Origin: Diploscapter coronatus
Lineage: Eukaryota; Nematoda; Chromadorea; Rhabditida; Rhabditidae
Reading direction: 5' to 3'
Assembly: GCA_964036155.1 (NCBI GenBank)
Contig: OZ038422.1
Span: forward strand, 76,283,201 to 76,347,200
DNA: 64,000 nucleotides
Both the position numbers and the translations under genes were made by a program. Every line of letters begins with the position of its first letter. The stretch's first letter is position 1. The notes under the pieces are model-generated. The model searched no databases. It saw nothing but the letters and a program-made list of their open reading frames with translations, and was not told the DNA's origin. Shown here piece after piece: positions 1 to 12,325 of the stretch.

Positions 1-1
1 G

Positions 2-2399
2 GTGCAGGCGGGACGGCACGATATTCAACCAGACCCAGTTGAATTGACTTTACAAGTCGGTCATTCTAAGTCGGTTCAGTTTACTATAACGTGAGTATTT
101 AATTTTCCAACATTTATGACTTCCTGCAATATCGCGTAATTTTATGGACGGAGCCTGTTCTTTTTTCCTTATCTAGAAGAGGAGTTACTTTTTCTTTCTT
201 TTTTTTTCGAAAGTAATGCATTCTTTCTCCCCTTTCAACAGAGACAGAAAAAGAAAAGAAAGACTACGTCCACTAATGTATGCGACATTGCAAAGCCTCG
301 TTTTTGATTGGAGCTTAGATAAAATTGATTTCAGACAGCAAATAACATATCCGATAAGGCTATATTTCAATGAGACCGACTACCTCGGAGTTCCACCATA
401 TTTGGAAATCAAGCCCGGCACAAGAAAAGGCTCCATAAATGTCACAGGGTTGGCGATTGTGAATTTGGCGTTTCTGGAAGTTGCGAATTGCACGTCGATG
501 GATCCGAAATACAACAGTTGCCTGTTGAAGTAGGCTTTAATATTATTATTTTATGAAAAAAATGATTTATTGAAAATGAATCAGATCTTTATTATTATCA
601 TCAACATTCTGGATATCGTTTAAAACAAAATAAATGACCCTTAAGAATTAATTGCAATAGCTCACTGATCATTATTGAAGTTATTCTTATTTGTCTATCA
701 TCTGAAAATCGAATTTCAATTTGAGTAAAAGAAAATAGTGTCACAGGACATCTGCCCTAAATAAATAATTTAAAATAATATTAGAAACGCGAATTTGAAC
801 AACTAACAAAATTTAGCGTCTCCGATGCCTTTGTGCGTATTCAAGTGATCGAATCCTACGTCATCGAATATCTCGTGTTCATCGTTGGCTGGGCGTACTT
901 CTTCGCTTGGAGCATTTCGTTCTATCCTCAGATATTTTTGAACGCTAAACGGAAAAGGTGAATTTATTTTATTCAGATTTTATTTAAAAATTAAAAATAT
1001 ATTAGTTTTAATATTCTTCTTCTAATTTTTTGTTAAATTTATAAGATTTAGCGTCATCGGCCTAAACTTCGATTTTCTGTGCCTGAATGTGATCGGATTT
1101 TCGGCATACACCCTCTACAATTGTCTGATGTACTTCAGCACGAGGATTCAGGTAAATTAACTTTAAAAATCTTAAAAATATGCTAGTTTCAGGATGCCTA
1201 CGAAATCGAAAATCCCCGATCGCCGATTCCAGTCCTTCTAAATGACGTAGTTTTCGCTTGCCATGCTCTAGCTGCCTCTGTCTTTACCGTTTTCCAATGT
1301 TTCGTCTACGAGCGAGAAAATCAGCGGGTATAATTTAGATTTAAACTCGAATAAAAATATTCATTCTCGAATAATATTAGAAAGTCGAGACAAAAATACG
1401 ATGATGTCAAAATTATAGGATATACTAAAAAATACAAATTCGTCTTTAAGGTCTCATTAGGATGCGGATTTCTTTCATCAGGTCTTCTACTATTCGGGTT
1501 TGGTGCCGGTGCCTTGGCTCTACTCAGAACGATCACAGTCTTGGAATTCATCACGAGTCTTTCAATGATAAAAATGGTCGTCACCATGTGCAAATATTTT
1601 CCACAGGTAGAAGATTTAACTTCAACAAACTTTCGAAGCTTCCTTGAAGTTTTAATGGATTTTTTCTTAGGTTAATATCTGAAATAATATGGAAAGTTCG
1701 ATTAAAGATGTTAAGGTTTATGAAAATACTTTTAGAACTATTTGAAGTCGCTTAAAATTTAGCGTCTGGGAAGATTTGTAACAGAGTTCCTCTGCATTTC
1801 CGTAAATTTTTTTACGAATCGCTTCAGACCCTAAAATATTCTACGAGTTTTCAAAAATGCAATTTCAGGCCTACTTTAACTACCGCCGTAAGTCCACAGT
1901 CGGGTGGTCGATCGGGAATGTTTTGCTCGATTTCACCGGGGGCACTTTGGACATTCTCCAGATGATTTTGCAAGCCAGCAACGTCAACAATTGGTCCGCG
2001 TTTTACGGAAATCCTGTAAAGGTAATTTTTAAATTGTATTAAAATTAATATTACCATTGAAAGTAGCAATTTTTACTTAAAAATTACACAATATTTCAGC
2101 AAAATAAGTCTGAAGTTGCAACTTTAAATTCAAATTTTTTAAAAATATTCTAGGGGTTTTAAACTTTTTTTTTTTTAAACCTATTTCAGTTCGGACTCGG
2201 TCTGGTCTCTATAATTTTCGACGTTTTCTTCATGTTGCAACACTACGTCCTCTACCGCGGAGCTACCGTGCCCCACAACGAATATGCTGGATTTGATAAT
2301 CCTGAGTCGGAAGAAAGTCCCGAAAACCCGGTCGAAAATTACGGATCCATCCCCGCTGAAGAGCCCATTGTACAACCAGAGGAAGAGCGGATGACTTGA
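2..2399 (+). CDS. ctns-1: Cystinosin, lysosomal cystine/H+ symporter (5' partial)
   Basis: Cystinosin exports cystine from the lysosome together with protons. Exons read as 2-90, 335-529, 817-957, 1052-1151, 1193-1327, 1451-1606, 1869-2021 and 2190-2399, all joining in frame. The first exons, with the signal peptide, lie outside the window. The N-terminal luminal part has NVT and NCT-type glycosylation sequons. Two PQ-loop repeats are clear: PQIFLNAKRKSVIGL at the exon 3/4 junction and PQAYFNYRRKSTVGW in exon 7. They are followed by IGNVLLDFTGG, nearly identical to human cystinosin. The C-terminus is longer than in mammals and acidic. In place of the mammalian GYDQL lysosomal signal it has GFDNP and YGSIP, candidate tyrosine-type sorting signals (inference). 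The exon 6 acceptor is TTAAG rather than TTCAG. The gene converges on the GPCR gene downstream. Confidence 0.95.
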
Positions 2400-3092
2400 T
2401 TTTTTTTATTTTGTAAAAAAAACTTCAATTGATGTATCTAAAATTGGCTAATTTTATTTATTTTCATTCTTCATCTTTAAAAATTTAATTTTTAAAAAAT
2501 TAGATTTGCATTATTTGTCAAATTTTTGACATTTCATAATTTCACTTTATATAATTTCTAATTTTCTACTTCTAGCATATTTCCTTGATCTGTGCCACAA
2601 TTATTTTTATACAGGGGTGCCAAAAGTCTGATTTTTCAATTTCTAAAAATAAATAAATACCGGTGGTTTTAAGACATACTCGAAATTTTATTCCCAAAAA
2701 TGTGATGATGAAATAAACAATAAATTAAATTAAGACCTGTAAATCGCAATGTTAAAGAATATGAAATATACCCATATTTAACATCAGTATTTACCCGTTT
2801 TTGTTCAAAGATCATCTAGAAGAGATGGAATTTTTACTAAAGAGTCGATATCTAAGTCTGATATGGGTGTCATATTTTAAGTTATCATATACTATGAACT
2901 TAGAAAGAATAGACGATAACATTATCGAAAACAATATGACGTCATATATTAATTTGCTCTTGTAAAACCGAGACATCATGATACCAAACGTAGGAAAATA
3001 TTATGAGAAAGGAAATTGTACCCATCTTATTTTGCCTATGTCTCGTTTCATGCATTATTTTAGATTTACAAACAGTTTTAACTTATGAAATT
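2400..3092. other. Convergent intergenic spacer, no gene seen
   Basis: This AT-rich stretch lies between the stop codons of the cystinosin gene and the GPCR gene. It should hold both 3' UTRs. A CAGGGGTGCC sequence at about 2614 resembles one end of the CAGGGRTG foldback elements found at 14.6 and 56.4 kb, but no second arm is present here. Confidence 0.5.
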
Positions 3093-6000
3093 TCAAATAT
3101 AATCAGGTTCATTTCTAGTAGCCTCCTCGATAAACTTAATCTCGTAAGGATTATTATCGATGTTGATCTTCACGTTGTCGTAATTACTATTGTTGTCTTC
3201 AGCATTATTGTGTGTGGGTGTGGAATTATTTGTGGGCGTAGATCCTTTCGAATTGAACCTGGTTGGCGCTGAGATTTTCCGATTATGGTAGTCGTTCTGA
3301 TGCTGTCTTGGTGGGGTGGCCGTTCGGGGTCTGATGTCTACCGAGTGGCCTGAATTTAAACATCCTAATTCTTTATCCGAGAGAAATAAACTGAATTATT
3401 TTTTTTATAAGTAAAAGCTGATCTTCATGAAAATAATCACTTTTGAAATGAGCATAGTTTTTACCAGGGACTCTTAAGGGTCGATGATGAACCTGCACTT
3501 GGATTTGATTTTGTGAAGACCGTTTTCTCTTGTTCGAGTGACTTTTGTGGCTCATAGACGAACGACAGTAGCAGGAATAGACGTTGCAGGCCCCTTTCGT
3601 GCCATGATCCAGGGTATCGATATGGAAGAATTCACGGAGACTCTCAAATTTGAATTTCATACATCTAAGGACGGGCCTTGTATATCTTTTAGGATTTTTG
3701 CACGTCCCAGCATGGTGAAACAAATTTATATTAAGTTGATCGTCATATAAAAGCTGATATTCATGTCGAATTTCGTATATATCCTAACAGAAACGATTTT
3801 TATTCTTTTTATAATCGTGAAAAGCTGCTCCTCATTGTAGGCTTCATACATCCTTTTCCAAATTTAGAATATTCACCTTCTTAAATCCCGGCATACCATA
3901 GGCGTAAATCAGGGGGTTTAGCGCGCAAGATACGTGCGATAGCACGACGGCACATAGAGTGTATCGAGCGATCGAAAATTGAGGTAGGAAGTACTCGATG
4001 GTATTGATAATGTACAAGGGGTACCTGGAAATTTGCATTTTTCGATAAATCATTCTTTTATGTTAATTTTTGAGTAAAATATAAATTTTTGGGTAAAGTT
4101 TGAATTTTGTGATCAGTTTAGATAAATTATAACCTTGAGTTGAAATAAATTTCTTTACCAGCAAATCCCATAAGATACGACCAAAATCAGCAAAATCCTT
4201 ATGATTTTCCTCCTACCCGCCATGCGCCTTTCTAATTCTTTTTCTCTGAGCAGAAAGGTGACCTGAATTATAAATTGCTAAAGTTTTAAATTTTAGGAAA
4301 CGCACCTCTTTTTCATCCTGTCGAATTTTATGGTAGATAGACGAGTAAAAAAATATGATTAGTAGGGTTGGAGCTACAATTGTTGCAAAGAAAATCACAT
4401 AGACTAGATATCGGTAATCGACAACTTTTGTGAAGGCACATTCATCTTTGAAGGAGTGAATTGTCCTGAAAAAACTATTTAAAATATTTTTTAAAATTTA
4501 ACTGAAGGTGTTAAAATCGTTGATTGATAATTAAGGAAAGAATAATAAAAAGATATTCTGCTAAATTTTCTCGTGATTTTTGATATTTCTCAGATATTAA
4601 ATTAATAAGTCCTTAAATGATGCAAGCTTTAGAAATTGTTGCACCTTTTCCCCTAGAAATTTCCTTTCTCCGTTCTTCAGAATCATGAATTTTCCAGATT
4701 ACCCAGAATTTCATTCATTCCAATTTTTCGCCTGCCGACTTAACCTAATTAGGTTGGCGTTTGCTCGGCTGTTTGTGTGTAATTCGTATGTGCTATGCTC
4801 GTATCATTTAACATTTTTCCGGGAAATAGTACGAAAAATCGAGATGCTAGATTTTTCCTCTCAAAGTCTCTAGTATTTCTTAATTTTTAGACCTGATTTT
4901 CTCATGCTAATTCTGGTCTCTTGTCATGGATATTCGATACGAGTCGCACGAGCGTTTGACATCGAAAACTTGAAACTCTCATGCAAAAATCCTGCGTCAA
5001 ACAGAAACAATCGAAAAAGTTCCATGATTTTTAATATGCCAAAGAAAATTAAACTATCTGTAAAAAAGTAACGTTGCTGCTACCCTACAAAGTAGCATGA
5101 AAAAGAAATAGAAATGTTTGTCTCTACCTTGTAAAACCAAATATTTTCTTTCAGATTGTTACATTACTTCGCTACTATCTGTCCAGCTTACTAAATTTAG
5201 GAATAGTAAAATTCTTATGCTTTCCCCTCTTAAAGTTTGTCTTTGAATTTTTAAAATTTTAAAATTTTGCTCGTTTTCTGATCTAGAACCCCAACCAATA
5301 CACTAAATCTAAATCTAGATCTCGTGATCTTAAAATTATTAGGTTCCGCATTTTTATCAAATTTATGTTTGCATAAAGCGCTTGATGAATTTCCGAATTT
5401 TCTAGGCCCCGAAAAAAGCGAACGAAACTCAATTTCTTTACCGAAAAGACTCACGTTATAGGGGTGAAATGAAGCGCTACTTAAAACCTAGACAAATAAA
5501 CCCCGACTGCCTTGGTTTTGCAGAGAGAAGTGCAGCGAAAATTCGAAATGAAGCCCCAAGGATATGAAAATCTAGTCAAAACATCTTGAGGTAGGCAAAA
5601 ACCAATATCTAAAACCCTTTCTAAACGAAAAATGAGTGCTAGAAACTAGAGAATATCGAAAATGCTGTCATTTTTAATGAAGATGATAAATAAGAATAAA
5701 ATGAATTGGATCTTAAACACATTTTGTTATTACTAATTAAGGGGTTAAATAAATAGACTCTAAATATTAGATTTATATAATTTTTGACCTCATATTATTC
5801 AAGTTAAATGCTTTAAACAATAAAAACACGTGAAAACTGATAAGTCCCTATGTCACAATTTCTCAAATATCCATTTTCCCCTTTATTGAAAGCACAAGCG
5901 CTAATTATCTTTGGCAAACTCTCAGTGATTTTGCAAGCTTTCTCTCGTCCTACTTTTATGCCTAAACCCAAAACGACAGCAATAATTTAATCAGCATTGT

Positions 6001-9000
6001 GGCGCGCAATAATAACATTTGGGCTAATAGAGTAAAAAGCCGTTATGCAATTACCACGTTTCTCATAATTTTGAATTAGTCATAAAATATAGGCATGTTC
6101 TTAAAGGTGTACTTCACCATGTGGTTGATCTTAGGTAATATTATTCAAACTTAATTTTAAAATGTCAGCCTTCAACTTTCGAAACTTTAAAATAGCAGAT
6201 CTCTCCACATAGGGAACAATGCTAGAAAAATTTTGTTTCGAAACCTTACAACTCGATTCAATGTTAGACTTCAGTTCAATTTCGGAAATCTCAATTTAAA
6301 AATAAAACAATATTTGCTTCACCAAAATTTTCAAGCGATTTTTTAATATAATAAATATTTAGAAAACTACTTAACTACGTGTGTAGTTTTTAAGTGGTAT
6401 TTTTTCAACTCGAATAAAATAGGGAACGTACTCTGCAAATCCGAACGCGTTAAACAGCGGGAGAACAGCGATGACGGTGCCTAACGACCACGCAAGGGAC
6501 AATAGGGTGAACGCTCGAGAGTGCCTGAAACATATTCATTATTCAACTATTTATTGTTTCTCATTTTTTACACCCTTAAAATTTTGCAGGAAGTGTAAAC
6601 TTAAGAGTTGTCGTTCATTCACTATTCAATTAGTCTATTGTTCTAAATTTTTTCATCTTAGGAAGTCTTCAAGATGTTTGCTTAAATGGAATATCCAGCA
6701 AGTTCAAGTTAAGGCGTTGGCCTCTTTAAGTGGAGCCTAATTAATGAATTTGCAACAAAGTTTCTTAAGGGAGATATTTTGCAAGATATGAAAACATGTC
6801 TAAAATAATTGGTAATAGAGTTAAATTTTGCATTTATTACTATCTCTAAATACAACATTCTGCAAGTATGTGTGAATTTAGACTTCGAATTTGAGATTTG
6901 GATAATTCAATCATCAAATTAATTTTAGCTGGTTTTTTATCGGCCGGGTAATTTTTGCACTGAACCTAGAGTCACAGAGACAGAGTCGCTTGGATTTTGC
7001 AAGTAACCTGAGTTTTCGTAACTTAAAGATGCGAGTAATTGAAAGTTAACCTAGACGGGGAGAGACAAGGAAATAGAAAAAATATAAAGTAGAGGTAGAG
7101 AAAAAAAAGTTGGAATGAATTTGAGAATGGCCTGAGTTGAGCACGAAGAACATTCAGGCGAATTCAGGAAAACCTCTTAAATGTGCTCTCTCTATTTTAG
7201 ACTTTTAGTCAGTTCCCCCCGAATTTTGCAAGAGATTCAAGGTTCAATCATAGGCATTTTTGTGCGTCTCATGAAAAGCCAAAAATCGCGGTTAGTTAGG
7301 CTGTACTTCCTTTCTGGAATTAAGAATTAAGCAATGATGACGAAAGCAAGTAAAAATTCCTATATATTTTGACCCAAATCTATTTTTATCACCAATAAAT
7401 TGATAAAATTTTATGATTTTAAAATATACTACTGGTCTATTATGATCAAAATATGTTTTGCCAACGAAGATCAGCTTTTTGTCAGTAAGATTCAGTTCCT
7501 TATTAGTAATAGGAAAATTTTTCTATCATTTGACTCAAATTCAAACATCAATATCAATTAATCGGGTTTCAACTTTTACCCTGGGAATAAGATGAATCGA
7601 ATAAATTGTAATTGTCACATTAAACTTGCGCACAGCGTAACCTTTCCCTATGCTTTACCAGAGTTCAACTCAAGGTTGTCTCTGGATATTCGAGAATAAA
7701 CTGAAAGGATTAGGATAAAATAGGCTTTTTGAAAAATTAAATTGCTGATATATCGGAGGAAGATTTACCAAGATGGTCATATTTAGTACCAAAATGATTC
7801 TCGAAATTTTTCGAACAAATTGATACTAAATACGTCTTATTTTGTGCCAATTTCGATCACTTTTTATAGATATTTACAACTTTTTAAGCGTACATTTCCC
7901 GATGATCACGAGGATTAGGCTAAAATGGCCCTTTTCCTGTGTCCTCTACTCTGGATTATCGAATTTGTAATTCACGGAAGCGAATGGGGATAAAATGAAA
8001 ATTGCGCTCGAACAGGGATTTCGAATTTTTTGAAACAAATAACTAGGATGTGACGTTATGTTCTTCAGGTTAGTCGCCGGAAACGCCAAAGCTTGGGATT
8101 GTGAAAAATTCAAGATACTCGCAAAGATCTACTTCAGAAATATTGGCTATCAGAAGTTGCATGATTTTGATTATGGAGAGCAGTTTCTTCAATTAAAATA
8201 TTTCCAGATGGTTAACACGCGGATCGTAAATTGTGTGTGATATAATTTTAAATACGTACAAAATTTCTTGATCAATTAAGGAGAAAGTTGAGAAGATTTT
8301 ATAAATATTTGCCAAATTATCAGATTTTAGAAGATAACAAAACATGTTCAATCTTTACTCGCTAGAACTCTTTAAGTTGTTTAAAGTCAACAATCTGGTA
8401 TTTTCAAGTACGTTTTCCGAAGCTTACCTAGAATTGAAGATCTGTTTCTTGCAGCAAATGGTGATGTATTTATCCAACGCAATCGCCAACATATGGAATG
8501 TCGATATCGTGCATAGAATACACAGAATCAAATGCACCAACAAACACCCGTAAAACGAGTGCGGCTGTTTCGTTAACACAGAAAGTACAGTAATCGGGAT
8601 ACCTAACGACCCTAAAATCGTTTTTCTCTATTACTTCTTTAAATTTTTTCATACCTGCTAGAAAATCCGTTAATGCTAGCGAGAAAATATAGGTGTTCGT
8701 AACCGTTCTAACATGACGCTTCCTGAAATCTTTATGTTTCTTGCAGAACTATATCAAATTCCAAGAAATACATATTTTTAGGAAAGCAAAAGAAATACGT
8801 CACTATCTCCAGACATGTTTCATTTTTTCTCCTATGAATATTAAATGTCATATCTTTTATTCAACCCAAAATTGTAGTTTTTCTAAGTTTTCAATTGTTT
8901 TTCAGGCTACAAATATTAATCTACACACAATTGGCTCTATTGTCAATAATAACTTGAGCTCATTAGATCAAGTTCCGGGGTTATTTCTTTGTACGCAAGC

Positions 9001-9458
9001 GTCAAAATAACAATAAAAATTCAATTATGTAAATTATGCTCTATAGCTAAATGCTCATATATCCTCTCGAAGTTGGATTTTAACTGTGATTTACATTTAT
9101 CACTACTAAATTCCGATACTCCTATTCAGCAACAAGATAGCGCTAAAGTAAGCGTCGAAAAACTTTGATATCTATCTGAAATGCAACCGTAAAAATCGTG
9201 AATATCTTGCCCTATTGTTAAATGTTTCAATTTTCTTCCTTTACATTTAGTATTTTAGCACAATTTACGCTATAACCAATTCCCCTTGTAACGGGCTAAC
9301 AAGCGTTAAATAAGCATCACACAGTTTTGTAACACGTTAAATGAGCGCTAGTAGGACGATGTTTACCTGACATAGACCCAGAGGACGAGCAAATTGGATA
9401 ATGAGATATGAACGGAGAGGAGCAATTCGGCGAGCGCGTAGAGCAGGATTAGGTCCAT
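3093..9458 (-). CDS. Adenosine-receptor-like class A GPCR
   Basis: Nine exons (9367-9458, 8655-8722, 8428-8611, 6432-6524, 4306-4465, 4159-4262, 3877-4024, 3465-3783, 3093-3349) join in frame to 474 residues. TM1 begins right at the start Met. TM2 has LALTDFLAG. The TM3 Cys is C76 and its ECL2 partner is C155. TM3 ends LAIALDKY, so the DRY motif is DKY at 100-102. TM6 reads ICWYPLYIIN and TM7 LSHVSCALNPLIYAY. Against human A2A, the ligand contacts F168, N253, S277 and H278 are kept as F157, N241, S263 and H264. H250 is replaced by Y238 and E169 by T158. The tail of about 190 residues is basic, then Asn/Thr-rich. Two introns of about 1.9 kb (4466-6431, 6525-8427) show no internal gene. An adenosine receptor is likely from these residues, but another small-molecule class A receptor cannot be excluded. 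Confidence 0.9.
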
Positions 9459-10298
9459 TCACAGCCCCACAACACAACTAACGCGAGCACATTCATTCGA
9501 AAGCACACAGAATGAGAGGGAGGGAATGCAGAACGAAAGGGGCGGGGCTTGAGTGACGAAGGGAGAAGCTTGCACAGCTCGCTACCCCAATTAACCGACA
9601 AAGATTAAAACTTGAAAGTTTAAGTTTGGTTTCACTTCAATTGGAAGCCAGAGTTAACATTGAATTCGAAGTTTAACTCTGAAGATCGGCTGTCATAGTT
9701 TGTATTGTGCTCAATAGATTAACAGTGAAACACGTGCTATAAGCTAATCTTCAAGACTAAGAAAGTTACTATGAAACATTCAGTTTAGATATATTTTTAG
9801 CAATATCGTGATGATTTAAGTTAGCAATGGCTGCTCCATTAGTAATAAAAATATGATACGATCTTTAAACATAAAAAAGTTATTTCAAAATAACTTCATC
9901 AATTTTTAACTCCATGCAGAGCAGGACAGTCCGGAAATGGGTTTTTTTAATTTCGGAAAACAGAAACGGAAACACAATTTCTAAAATTTCAGAAAGCAGA
10001 AATAAACAGAAACGGCCAAAAATTGACAGAAACAGAAAAAAACAGGACAGAAAGAATTTCTGGACGACCGTGATGCAGAGATTGATTTATTGCACTCGCT
10101 TGAAACAGTCGTTAAGAATTGGGCCACCCCCACCAATGCGTACGGTAGGTTACAAAGGAAAAATCGAGCAGCATTACAGAGGAGTGTAATTTTACTTGAA
10201 TCCCAGCCCTGAATAACAGAAAAATTAGCAAGCACTGTTAAGGTTTTGGAAAAACGTAATCTGTCCAGTTTAATTTTAAAAATCTTTATTCAAATTTC
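9459..10298. promoter_or_regulatory. Probable promoter region of the adenosine-receptor-like gene
   Basis: This is the 840-base spacer between the GPCR start and the stop of the upstream EBP-like gene on the same strand. About 80 bases upstream of the GPCR start, at 9538-9549, is a GC-box-like sequence (GGGGCGGGGC) inside a GA-rich stretch, conspicuous in this AT-rich DNA. Whether it is bound by an Sp/KLF factor is inference. Short ORFs here on both strands show no codon pattern or motif. Confidence 0.35.
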
Positions 10299-11445
10299 TC
10301 AAATCGCATTCGAATTGCAGACGATATATTGGTTGTCGTTTTCATCGTGCTTGGTGTCTGGCAACCTCGCTAATTGGTTCCAAAGAACCACCATTACCAC
10401 GAATGGGAATACCACCCAGACTCCTAGATGTTATTATTTAGCAAAAAACCCCTAGCCCTCTTACCATTTGGTATCCAGAATATCAGGAAAATCTCCAGAT
10501 ACGATTTGTCTGGGAAGAAATAACTTGGCGTACCTAAATTATTTGCACACTTTGGCATGGTACCATTCTTGGTTACTCTTACCATCAGGTGGGCAAACGT
10601 AGAGCACCAAATACCATACGGTTTTCCAAAAAGTCATTACAGAGCTTGTGAAAGCCAGTAAATTTGCATGTCGTGAATTTCGATAAGACTAAGAGAAAAT
10701 TGGCATAAATTATATTTGAAAAAATCTAATTTGCTCTCTATTATCTACGAGATGACTGTTTGCGGAGGAAGGAGGAAAAGGGTACTCGCAAGTCATAACT
10801 ATGTGCCTCTGTATCTGCACCTTGCTTCCTCTTATTTCCATACAATACCGATGTATCGCGCCTGTAAATAGGCGTCCTCCTTTCAATGCAAATATTAATT
10901 TCGTAGATAATGAGGGGTGTTTTACCAGGAAAACTGCGATGAAATTTAGCAGAATTTCTATGACCATGACTCGCCCTGTCGACATCGTTACTATATCTTT
11001 AGTATCACTATATCGAACGTCTACGGAAGAATATAAGGACCCTAAAATTAATATAATGACTCCAAAATCAAATGTAAGGACCCTAAATTCAATATAGGGA
11101 CCCTAAAATTTATATAAATACTCTAAATTTGATATAAAGACCATCAGTTTAAAGTAAAACACCAATAGATCACAAGTTATTTCGACTGGGTGAAAGAGTA
11201 CAGTAATTGGTTAATTTTTACCAAATAATAGAATATATTTCATTTTTCCAGAAAATAACCCCTCAAATTTTAAATGCTTCCTAAAATTTCAGTTACTTAC
11301 ATCCATAAAATATCGTATTTGATAGAGGTGGTTCTAGAGTCCAGGGCCTAAGCATGGTGTATGAAATGTCGACGATGCATATGATTGCCGAGATAAGTAA
11401 CCAATATCTGATCCACCTTGGGAGGGTGGATATAGAAGAGTGCAT
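10299..11445 (-). CDS. Emopamil-binding-protein-like (EXPERA-type) 4-TM protein
   Basis: Five exons (11301-11445, 10926-11041, 10583-10688, 10465-10533, 10299-10423) join in frame to 186 residues. Four hydrophobic segments are seen: RYWLLISAIICIVDI, IEILLNFIAVFL, FWKTVWYLVLYV and VWVVFPFVVMVVLW. The segment W-x2-Y-x3-D-x-RY followed by a Glu about 20 residues later matches the EBP/EXPERA arrangement, in which EBP is the ER sterol delta8-delta7 isomerase. At 186 residues it is shorter than EBP (about 230). Nematodes do not make sterols de novo but do modify dietary sterol, so a catalytic role is possible yet unproven. A lipid-binding EXPERA relative is the alternative. A TTCCAG acceptor 10 bases before the ATG could take a spliced leader. 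Intron 1 holds a degenerate tandem repeat. Confidence 0.75.
11033..11140. repeat. Degenerate tandem repeat in intron 1 of the EBP-like gene
   Basis: Four to five imperfect copies of a roughly 30-base unit built around AAGGACCCTAAAATT / GGACCCTAAATTC follow one another. Read on the minus strand, each copy carries a TTTAGGGTCC that looks like the real exon 2 acceptor at 11042, so the array is a string of duplicated splice-acceptor look-alikes. Confidence 0.6.
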
Positions 11446-12325
11446 TTTGTAATCTCTGGAATTTCAATAAATTAGAATATCTAAATAAAATTTTTTTTTA
11501 ATTTCTAATAATAAGAATATTTTTTAATTTGAAAAATTTATTTAAAAAATAGTAACAAATACATAATAAATCCTTAAAATATCGATTTTCTCGATGTCTG
11601 GATGTAAGAATTGAAAGTTTGTGTGTAGAAATGCGATGAAAGGATGACATAGTTTCCCAATCGTTCTGCTTCTTTTTCTCATCTTATTAGACTTTGTTCT
11701 CTAATCGAAAGATTAGTTCGCACTCTCCTTTCCATTTCATTTCCAATTTCTGTTGATTTTATTATTCATTTATTTATTTCATCATAGCGAAATAATGCAC
11801 ATGATGATAACAATTGGATAGGTAACCTGAAGATATCGTTGCATAGATTGGGAAATATATCGTGACAATTCATTTAGTTGAGTTAGTTAGCATCGTTTAA
11901 TGCAGCTATAGTAACGATATCTACTAGTTGCCTTTGGATATGGTACCGGTATGGCTGATATTAAAATGAATGATGATTATTCTTAAAACAATGACAGGGA
12001 CTAGCTAGACAGAAATCACAATATTTCACATTTTTCAAAGAGATTCATATGTAAAATTTAGGGTTTGATTTGTTACGCATAATCCGTAAAAAGGCGGGGA
12101 GAAATGATAAATCGATATATCAGACAGGCTATCATACTTGTAAAGGGAACGCAAGGTTCGATATGTTAAACTAAGCACTTCTAAAATGGAACACTCTTAT
12201 TAAACTAAAATAGTAGGCCATCGATTTTTGATACAAGGGGTTTTAGCCTAGCGCAAATTCAATTTTAAGAGAATCTTATAATTTAGATGAACCTCCTATT
12301 TTAGATTTCTTAAAAATTTCAGATT
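11446..12325. other. Spacer between two minus-strand genes, no gene seen
   Basis: This 880-base AT-rich spacer lies downstream of the symporter-like gene and upstream of the EBP-like gene. It should hold the 3' UTR of the first and the promoter of the second. No convincing ORF, repeat or RNA gene was seen. The spacing is too long for a typical nematode operon. Confidence 0.4.

Noticed and set aside
3003..3272. 89-residue + ORF with hydrophobic segments
   Set aside because: It is the reverse shadow of the last exon of the GPCR gene, which is supported by splicing and family sequence.
9914..10235. Overlapping ORFs on both strands
   Set aside because: Low-complexity, no acceptor or donor logic, no recognisable protein.
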